64,000 nt of DNA from positions 1 through 64,000 of the forward strand of contig NZ_JADQTO010000015.1 in assembly GCF_015704865.1 (NCBI RefSeq), given 5' to 3'. The notes beneath the pieces are model-generated. The model searched no databases. It worked only from the letters and a program-made list of their open reading frames with translations, and was not told the origin of the DNA. Numbering within the stretch: the stretch's first letter is position 1; each line of letters begins with the position of its first letter. Position numbers and translations under genes: made by a program. The stretch is from Actinoplanes aureus. GTDB taxonomy: Bacteria; Actinomycetota; Actinomycetes; Mycobacteriales; Micromonosporaceae. This document shows positions 58,684-64,000 of the stretch, piece by piece.

Positions 58684-60171
58684 ATGTCGTCGCGCCCTCG
58701 CCGTACCCTGATCATCTTGCTCGTCGCGGCGCTGCTGACGGCCGCCTGCCGGCCGGAACGTGAGATCGCCACCTCGCCGCCGGCAGCGGTCCGGCCGAAC
58801 ATCGTGTTCGTGCTGGTCGACGACCTGTCGAAGAACCTGGTGCGGTACATGCCGAACGTGCTCGCCCTCCAGCGGGACGGCACCACGTTCACGAATTACA
58901 CGGTCACCGACTCGCTGTGCTGCCCGTCGCGGGCCTCCATGCTGACGGGGCGGTACCCGCACAACACCGGGATCGTCAAGAACCACGGTTCGGACGGGGG
59001 CTTCCGCCTCTTTCACCGCCGCGGCCAGGAGAGGTCGACCTTCGCCACCGACCTGCAGGCGGCCGGGTACCGGACCGCGTTCCTCGGTAAATACCTCAAC
59101 GAGTACGAGCCCAGGAAGACGGTCGTCGCCGGCAAACCGTACGTGCCGCCGGGCTGGGACCAGTGGTTCGCCGGCGGCAACGACTATGCCAACGTCAACT
59201 ACACGCTCAACGAGAACGGGAGACTGCGCTGGTACGGGACGCGGCCGCAGGACTACCTCACCGACGTGCTCTCCGCGAAAGCGCGGAAGTTCATCACCAG
59301 TACGGCCGCCGAGGGCAAGCCGTTCCTGGTCGAGGTGTCGACGTACGCGCCGCATCGGCCGTATCGACCGGCTCCGCGGGACGCCGCCTCGTTCCCGGGC
59401 CTGACCGCGCCGCGCACCGCCGCGTTCGGAAGGGTGCCGGTCAACGCCCCGAAGTGGCTGGCCAGGCATTCGCCGCTCACGTCGGCACAGCTGAGGCACA
59501 TCGACTACAACTTCCGCCGGCGGGTCCAGTCGGTGCAGGCCGTCGACCGCATGATCGGCGACCTGCGGGCGACCCTGACGAAGGCCGGGATCGCCGGCCG
59601 CACCCTGGTGGTCTTCAGTTCGGACAACGGCTACCACATGGGCGAGTACCGGCTGGCTCCCGGCAAGCAGACCGCCTTCGACCTTGATGTCAACGTGCCG
59701 CTGGTCGCCGCCGGTGCCGGGGTGAAGGTTGGCCAGGTCATCAGCGCGGTGGTGGAGAACGTCGACCTGCGGCCGACCTTCGCCGACCTGGCCGGGACCA
59801 CGGTGCCGGCGCACGTGGACGGCCGCAGCATCCGGCCGCTGCTGGCCGGCGGGATCCCCGCCCTGTGGCGTAGGGCGGCGCTGATCGAACACAGCGACCC
59901 TGCCACCGATCCCGCGGACCCGGACTACACCAGGTTCACCGAGAACATCCCACCCGCGTACGAGGCGCTGCGGACGTCCTCGTTCACCTATGTCGAGTAT
60001 GTGGACGGCGGGCGGGAGTACTACGACCGCCGCTCGGATCCTCACCAGATGCTCAACCTGGTGGCGAAGCTCGCCCCTGGGCGCCTGTCCGAACTGAGCG
60101 CCGCCCTGCATGGCCTGGCGACTTGCGAGGGTGCGAGCACCTGCTGGCCGGCCGCCCGCGCGGTCAGCTGA
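58684..60171 (+). CDS. Exported sulfatase lipoprotein
   Basis: 495 residues. Lipoprotein signal with lipobox LTAAC (C22). Type I sulfatase: RPNIVFVLVDDLSKNLV (metal-binding aspartates), LCCPSRASMLTGRYPHNTGI with the formylglycine cysteine C79 in the C-x-P-S-R motif, VVFSSDNGYHMGEYRL (D-N metal site) and DQMLNL-type C-terminus (DPHQMLNLVAK). It removes sulfate from an extracellular sulfated glycan or ester; maturation needs an FGly-generating enzyme encoded elsewhere. The CCPSR sequence resembles actinobacterial N-acetylglucosamine-6-sulfatase-like enzymes. Confidence 0.93.
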   Translation: MSSRPRRTLIILLVAALLTAACRPEREIATSPPAAVRPNIVFVLVDDLSKNLVRYMPNVLALQRDGTTFTNYTVTDSLCCPSRASMLTGRYPHNTGIVKNHGSDGGFRLFHRRGQERSTFATDLQAAGYRTAFLGKYLNEYEPRKTVVAGKPYVPPGWDQWFAGGNDYANVNYTLNENGRLRWYGTRPQDYLTDVLSAKARKFITSTAAEGKPFLVEVSTYAPHRPYRPAPRDAASFPGLTAPRTAAFGRVPVNAPKWLARHSPLTSAQLRHIDYNFRRRVQSVQAVDRMIGDLRATLTKAGIAGRTLVVFSSDNGYHMGEYRLAPGKQTAFDLDVNVPLVAAGAGVKVGQVISAVVENVDLRPTFADLAGTTVPAHVDGRSIRPLLAGGIPALWRRAALIEHSDPATDPADPDYTRFTENIPPAYEALRTSSFTYVEYVDGGREYYDRRSDPHQMLNLVAKLAPGRLSELSAALHGLATCEGASTCWPAARAVS

Positions 60172-60185
60172 CCGGGGACGTCCGG

Positions 60186-60209
60186 CGTCCCGATCTGCAG
60201 ACCGGGACG
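60186..60209 (+). terminator. Hairpin after the sulfatase gene
   Basis: CGTCCCG (60186-60192), 10-base loop, CGGGACG (60203-60209), starting 14 bases after the sulfatase stop. Repeat A copy 5 follows 11 bases later, giving two hairpins in a row. Confidence 0.5.
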
Positions 60210-60220
60210 TTCGGAACGGC

Positions 60221-60304
60221 GTTTTCTCGGCCCAACGTGAGTGTTGTCTTGAGGCCGTTGAGACAGCGCCCACGTTGGGCCGGACAAGACCCTGACCACG
60301 AAGG
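60221..60304 (+). repeat. Repeat A, copy 5
   Basis: GTTTTCTCGGCCCAACGTGA, core TTGTCTTGAGGCCGTTGAGACAG, CACGTTGGGCCGGACAAGAC and CCTGACCACGAAGG. Outer arms GGCCCAACGTG/CACGTTGGGCC pair perfectly over 11 bp and the inner TGTCT/AGACA stem lies within. It lies between the sulfatase stop and the stop of the acetyltransferase pseudogene on the other strand. Confidence 0.82.
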
Positions 60305-60312
60305 CCACGCGA

Positions 60313-60835
60313 TCAGCCGAACGGGTCGTCCCGGAGCCGGCTGTACATCTGACCGTCCCGCCACTGACCGGCCCGGAACTCGCAGGAACGGATCACGCCT
60401 TCCAGCTGAAATCCGGCCTTCACCAGGGACTTCTGCTCGGCGACGTTCTCCGCGTGGGTGCCCGCCTGGATGCGCTGGACCGGGGTGTGGGTGAAGAGGT
60501 AGTCGCACAGCATGGCTTGCGCCTGCCACCCGATGCCGCGCCCGCGCCACTGCGGCAGTAGGGCGATCCCGATCTCCCAAAACCGAGCGCCCGCGCCGTA
60601 CGAGCCGGCGGTGAAGCTCACGTACCCGGCGGCGTTCTGCTCATCGACCTCGACCATGAGCCGCCCCTCATCCGGGCCGAGGAAGCCGTCCGTGGCGAAC
60701 TGCCGGGCCGGCGCCCTGTGCGTCGCGAAAGCCCGTCCAGTCCAAACCGATCAGGTGCGGCTCGGTGGCGAAGCGCTGGAACATCGGAAGATCGTCTTCG
60801 GTGACCGGCCGCAGCCGGATCGACAGTTCTGCCAT
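60313..60835 (-). pseudogene. GNAT acetyltransferase (RimJ/RimL type) with one-base frameshift
   Basis: From ATG 60835 the frame reads AELSIRLRPVTEDDLPMFQR and HLIGLDWTGFRDA. At 60714-60716 a run of three C (three G on the coding strand) where two are expected shifts the frame; a second frame then continues as ARQFATDGFLGPDEGRLMVE, ARFWEIGIALLPQWRGRGIG and QRIQAGTHAENVAEQKSLVK to the stop at 60313, a full GNAT domain. Removing one G restores a single 173-residue protein. Either sequencing error in a short homopolymer or a recent mutation. Confidence 0.85.
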
Positions 60836-60875
60836 GCCACCACACAACAACCGTCGTGCAAGGGAACGACGGTTG

Positions 60876-61094
60876 TCAGCGCGGCGCCGACTTGGTGCAA
60901 CCGGCGAGGCGCACCTTGGCCACCTGCCGGCCGATCGCGTACGCGGTGATGAGCGCTCCGTCGACCGCCACCAGCACCGCCGCGGTGGTCGACCCCCGCG
61001 CCATCTCGAACACGGAGACGGAGGCGAAGATCAGGGCGATGACGAGCACCGGCCGGACCACGCGAAGCAGAGTTTCCATATCCGGAAGCTGCAT
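60876..61094 (-). CDS. Small membrane protein
   Basis: 72 residues from ATG 61094 (67 if the ATG at 61079 is used). Two hydrophobic helices (METLLRVVRPVLVIALIFAS and AAVLVAVDGALITAYAIG) with a basic C-terminal tail. No family recognised. Downstream of the GerMN lipoprotein gene on the same strand, 50 bp away, so possibly part of that operon. Confidence 0.6.
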   Translation of the reverse strand: MQLPDMETLLRVVRPVLVIALIFASVSVFEMARGSTTAAVLVAVDGALITAYAIGRQVAKVRLAGCTKSAPR

Positions 61095-61144
61095 GATCGA
61101 TGACTCGACTGGTCCGCGATGACATGACAAAACCATGACGGCCG

Positions 61145-61714
61145 TCACCCGGGTCCGATGAGCGAGCGGTAGTCGGCCACCCGCAGAGGGCTGCTCGACA
61201 ACGTGCCGTCGCCGCGCGGCACCTGCAACGGCCGGCCGGCACGGACGAAGGCCACGGTGGCGATGTCGGTGCGTGCGGTCAGCGTGCACACTATCTGGCC
61301 GTAGGCGAGCACCTCGTCGCTGCGTGCCGCGCCCTCCCCCGCCGCACCGACCTCGACGGTCGCGGTGGTCGCGCCTGGCGGCAGGGTGACCGTCAGAGCG
61401 GTGGCGGCCAGCGCGGTGGTCAGCCCCTGCGCCTGTTCGGCGGCGGTGGGACCGGCCACCAACTGGTCGAGTTGCCGTTGCGGGTCGGTCACGCTGTCGA
61501 CACGCCGGACGGTCTGCGTGAGCCGGTTGTCCCGCACCAGGCAGAGGACCTGCGCCGCCTCCCCGCCCGCTGCCGCGCTGGCGACCGGCGAGGCGGTGCC
61601 CAGCGGAGGGCGGGGCAGGGTGACCGGGTGCGGCTCGTCCTGCGCCGGCACACCACACCCGGCCAGCAGGAGCAGGGCCGTGGCGAGCGCCGCGCGGGCG
61701 CGTACAGCGATCAT
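61145..61714 (-). CDS. GerMN-domain lipoprotein
   Basis: 189 residues, ATG overlapping the histidine kinase stop. Lipoprotein signal with lipobox LLAGC (C20). GerMN-type domain: VLCLVRDNRLTQTVRRVDSV, QRQLDQLVAGPTAAEQAQGL, ALTVTLPPGATTATVEVG and VLAYGQIVCTLTA. In actinobacteria such lipoproteins accompany two-component systems (LpqB with MtrAB) and are thought to modulate the sensor from outside. That role is inferred here from overlap and order. Confidence 0.9.
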   Translation of the reverse strand: MIAVRARAALATALLLLAGCGVPAQDEPHPVTLPRPPLGTASPVASAAAGGEAAQVLCLVRDNRLTQTVRRVDSVTDPQRQLDQLVAGPTAAEQAQGLTTALAATALTVTLPPGATTATVEVGAAGEGAARSDEVLAYGQIVCTLTARTDIATVAFVRAGRPLQVPRGDGTLSSSPLRVADYRSLIGPG

Positions 61715-63054
61715 GTTCTTGGCCCGGGAAGATCGATGCGGAATCGCGCGCCACCGCCGGGACGCTCGCCCACGGTCGCGTTGCCGCCGTGCGCGGCGGC
61801 ATGCTCGGCCACGATGGCCAGGCCGAGGCCGGTGCCGTCACCGTCACCGCGGGCATGGGACGCCGGGCCACGGACGAAGCGGTCGAAGATGCCCGCCCGG
61901 TCCGCCACGCCGACGCCGGGCCCGGCGTCGTCCACCTCCAGGAAGCCGGCACCGACCCGGACCGCGACCGGACCGCCGCCGTAACGGACCGCGTTGTCGA
62001 TCAGGTTACCGAGGGCCTGCTCGACCCGGCGCCGGTCCACCGGCCAGGCCGGCGGCGTGCCGGGTACCACCTCGACCAGGTCGCCGGGCAGGTCGCGGGA
62101 CCGGCACACCCGGCGAGCCAGCTCGGCCAGGTCCACCGATTCGCGCAGCACCGGCTGGTCGCGGCGGGACAGTTCGAGCAGGTCGTTGACCAGCTGCTGG
62201 AAGCGGGCCACCTCGGCGGTGAGCAGCGTGATCGCGGCGGCGCCGCGTTCGTCGAGCTCGTCGCGGCGTTTGTGGATCACGCTGGCGGCGGCCTCGAGGG
62301 TCTGCAGCGGTGACCGCAGCTCATGGCTGACGTCGGCGGCGAACCTGCGGTCGCGTTCCACCCGGCGGGCCAGCTGGTCGGCCATGTCGTTGAAGGCGAC
62401 CGACAACGCCGCCAGGTCGGGTTCGGTGTGCGGGTCGAGGCGCGTGGTGAGGTCGCCGCCGGCGATGCCGCGGGCCGCGCCGGCTACCGCGGTCAGCGGC
62501 CGCAGCGCGTGCCGGGTCACGTACCAGCCGAGGGCCGCGCCTGCGGCGGCGACCATGATCGCGACGGCGGTGAGCACCAGGGCCAGGGTCTGGAGCGTAC
62601 GCTGCAGCTCTCTCAGCGAGATGATCTCGTAGAAGACCGCGGAGCCGGACAGCGGAACACCGACGATCAGCGCCGCGCGGCCGTCCCGCCGGATGCGCTG
62701 CGCCCCGGCCTCGCCGCGCGCCGTCATCTCCCGCAGCGCGGTGGGTACGGCGGTGCCGGCGGCCAGGTCCGCGCTGCGGGAGTGCCACCGGCCGTCGAGG
62801 TACAGCAGCACGTACCGGTCGGAGCCGGTGTCCAGCGAGCGGAGCACCTCCAGCACGTCCGGGTCGGTCCCGGTGATGCCGGCGCCGACGACCGCCGCGT
62901 CGTAGTAGGTGGCTCGCACGGCGGTGCCTTCGCGCTCGGCGAGCAGAGTGTTGCGGGTCGACTCGTACGACACCAGGCTCACGCACGCCGACAGCAGCAA
63001 CGCCCCGACGGCGAAGGCGGCACTCACCCGGGCCCGCAGCCCCATCACCTTCAT
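61711..63054 (-). CDS. Sensor histidine kinase
   Basis: 447 residues from the ATG at 63054 that overlaps the response regulator stop; the longer frame up to 63186 is rejected. Two membrane helices (about 10-30 and 155-180) enclose an extracytoplasmic sensor; HAMP (about 180-230), HisKA with H244 in FAADVSHELRSPLQ, and HATPase with N-box LGNLIDNAVRYGGG, G1 EVDDAGPGVGV and G2 GTGLGLAIVAEHAAAHGG. It phosphorylates the regulator encoded upstream. Confidence 0.94.
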   Translation of the reverse strand: MKVMGLRARVSAAFAVGALLLSACVSLVSYESTRNTLLAEREGTAVRATYYDAAVVGAGITGTDPDVLEVLRSLDTGSDRYVLLYLDGRWHSRSADLAAGTAVPTALREMTARGEAGAQRIRRDGRAALIVGVPLSGSAVFYEIISLRELQRTLQTLALVLTAVAIMVAAAGAALGWYVTRHALRPLTAVAGAARGIAGGDLTTRLDPHTEPDLAALSVAFNDMADQLARRVERDRRFAADVSHELRSPLQTLEAAASVIHKRRDELDERGAAAITLLTAEVARFQQLVNDLLELSRRDQPVLRESVDLAELARRVCRSRDLPGDLVEVVPGTPPAWPVDRRRVEQALGNLIDNAVRYGGGPVAVRVGAGFLEVDDAGPGVGVADRAGIFDRFVRGPASHARGDGDGTGLGLAIVAEHAAAHGGNATVGERPGGGARFRIDLPGPRT

Positions 63055-63734
63055 GGCAGCAGCTTGTATCCCAGGCCACGCACGGTCACCAGATGCCGCG
63101 GGCTCCCGGTCTCCCGCTCGATCTTCTGGCGCAGCCGGCCGACGTGCACGTCGACCACCCGTTCGTCGCCGAACTCGTGGCCCCACACGCGCTGCAGCAG
63201 CTGCTGGCGGGAGAGGACCAGCCCGGGATGGTCGGCCAGTTCGCAGAGCAGCCGGAACTCGGTACGGGTGACCGCCACCGGCTCGCCGCGCACCCGTACC
63301 TCTCCGGCCTCCGGGCGAACCTCCAGGTCACCGAAGGTCAGCACCGAGGTGGCCGGCGCCGGTTGCTGGAGTGTCCGGGCCCGGCGCCGCAGGGCCCGCA
63401 GCCGGGCCGCCAGTTCCTTGACCGCGACCGGCTTGACGACATAGTCGTCGGCGCCCGCCTCCAGCGCCGCCACGATGTCGTGGGTGTCGTCGCGGGCGCT
63501 CACCACGACGATCGGCACGTCGTCGGTGCGGCGCATCCGCCGGATGCACTCGTAGCCGTCCATGCCGGGCAGCATCAGGTCGATGAGCACGGTGTCCGCG
63601 GGCCGGCGGCGCTGTTCAGCCAGGCCTTCCTCGGCGGTGGCCGCGGTGTACGCGGTGTACCCCTCGTCCTCGAGGGCCATCGCCAGCGACAGGCGGATCC
63701 GGTCGTCGTCCTCGATCAGCAGCACGGCTGTCAT
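63051..63734 (-). CDS. OmpR-family response regulator
   Basis: 227 residues from ATG 63734. Receiver domain with phospho-acceptor D52 (VLIDLMLPGMDG), K in DDYVVKPVAVKEL, and a C-terminal winged helix: VAVTRTEFRLLCELADHPGL, RVVDVHVGRLRQKIE. First gene of the operon with the histidine kinase and GerMN lipoprotein. Targets unknown; the order resembles cse/afsQ-type envelope-stress systems. Confidence 0.95.
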   Translation of the reverse strand: MTAVLLIEDDDRIRLSLAMALEDEGYTAYTAATAEEGLAEQRRRPADTVLIDLMLPGMDGYECIRRMRRTDDVPIVVVSARDDTHDIVAALEAGADDYVVKPVAVKELAARLRALRRRARTLQQPAPATSVLTFGDLEVRPEAGEVRVRGEPVAVTRTEFRLLCELADHPGLVLSRQQLLQRVWGHEFGDERVVDVHVGRLRQKIERETGSPRHLVTVRGLGYKLLP

Positions 63735-63834
63735 ATCCGCATGATGCCCCGCTGACCGGCTCGGGCACGTTTTGTCACGCAACTGTCATCGGTGCGGGCC
63801 GATTTCGCAGATCAGGCCGGTCACGCTGACCCAC

Positions 63835-64000
63835 ATGACCGCGCTCAGCCTGATCATCGCGGTGACCGTGGGTGTCGTCGTCGGCGTCGCCGGCCGGACG
63901 CTGGTCCGCCGCGGCCGGACCGTGCCGCTGTGGCTGCCGATCGCCGCCGGTGTCGCCGCGGCGGTGCTGGCGACCGTCGTGGCGCGGATGGCGAACACCG
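63835..64000 (+). CDS. Small membrane protein (partial, runs off the window)
   Basis: From ATG 63835, at least 55 residues: TALSLIIAVTVGVVVGVAGR, then basic TLVRRGRTVPLWLPIAAGVA and a second hydrophobic helix. Composition resembles GlsB/YeaQ-type stress proteins of actinobacteria, but the end is missing. Diverges from the two-component operon. Confidence 0.5.
   Translation, partial: MTALSLIIAVTVGVVVGVAGRTLVRRGRTVPLWLPIAAGVAAAVLATVVARMANT

Overview
The window is very GC-rich, with strong G/C preference at third codon positions, many GTG/TTG starts and many 4-bp start/stop overlaps. Gene content is typical of a soil actinomycete: SigJ- and SigE-type ECF sigma factors, an RsbW-like kinase and a STAS protein, an LCP cell-wall ligase, a GerMN lipoprotein beside a two-component system, ChaB, HxlR and ROK regulators, a vanadium haloperoxidase and plant-polysaccharide enzymes. 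A Micromonosporaceae-like chromosome (Actinoplanes or a relative) fits, but this is inferred from gene content; no rRNA or marker gene settles it. No plasmid backbone, prophage, CRISPR array or large biosynthetic cluster is visible.

Layout. 1-9.9 kb: tail of an IS481-type transposase, a two-gene heterodimeric ABC exporter, a beta-lactamase-fold pseudogene, MerR and AraC regulators, a membrane diguanylate cyclase, a secreted GH3 glycosidase and a small exported protein. 10-14.5 kb: homogentisate pathway operon (hpd, hmgA, an unknown gene, fahA), tightly coupled and preceded by a repeated operator-like sequence. 14.5-23.7 kb: LCP ligase, haloperoxidase, serine hydrolase, secreted rhamnogalacturonan lyase, a short methionyl-tRNA synthetase and a membrane protein. 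23.7-30.7 kb: alpha/beta-hydrolase pseudogene, SigJ-type sigma factor, two stand-alone regulators/enzymes, STAS protein, lone lycopene cyclase and an S9 peptidase. 30.7-31.7 kb: a gene-free island of repeats. 31.7-36.9 kb: reductase, CbiN/CbiM metal-uptake components diverging from a COG0523 metallochaperone with a Zur-like box, tandem imine-reductase-like genes diverging from an HxlR regulator. 36.9-43.6 kb: zinc alcohol dehydrogenase, then a ROK regulator diverging from a sugar operon (binding protein, frameshifted permease, ATPase, epimerase, kinase) resembling rhizobial frcBCAK. 43.7-53.7 kb: RsbW-like ATPase, Rieske oxidoreductase, ChaB, PP2C-like protein, CoA-transferase-like protein, HxlR/VOC pair, pentapeptide-repeat membrane protein, OsmC, a tRNA-like inverted repeat, a DUF4240 pseudogene and small enzymes. 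54-64 kb: SigE-type sigma factor with its membrane partner, hydrolase, VOC protein, D,D-carboxypeptidase, sulfatase, frameshifted acetyltransferase and a GerMN/histidine kinase/response regulator operon.

The least explained material is intergenic. Two unrelated families of dispersed, hairpin-forming repeats (called A and B here) recur five and four times, nearly always next to gene 3' ends, and occur together in two loci. Copies of B keep their stem through paired base changes. Five genes are broken: three by internal deletion plus frame change and two by one-base indels.
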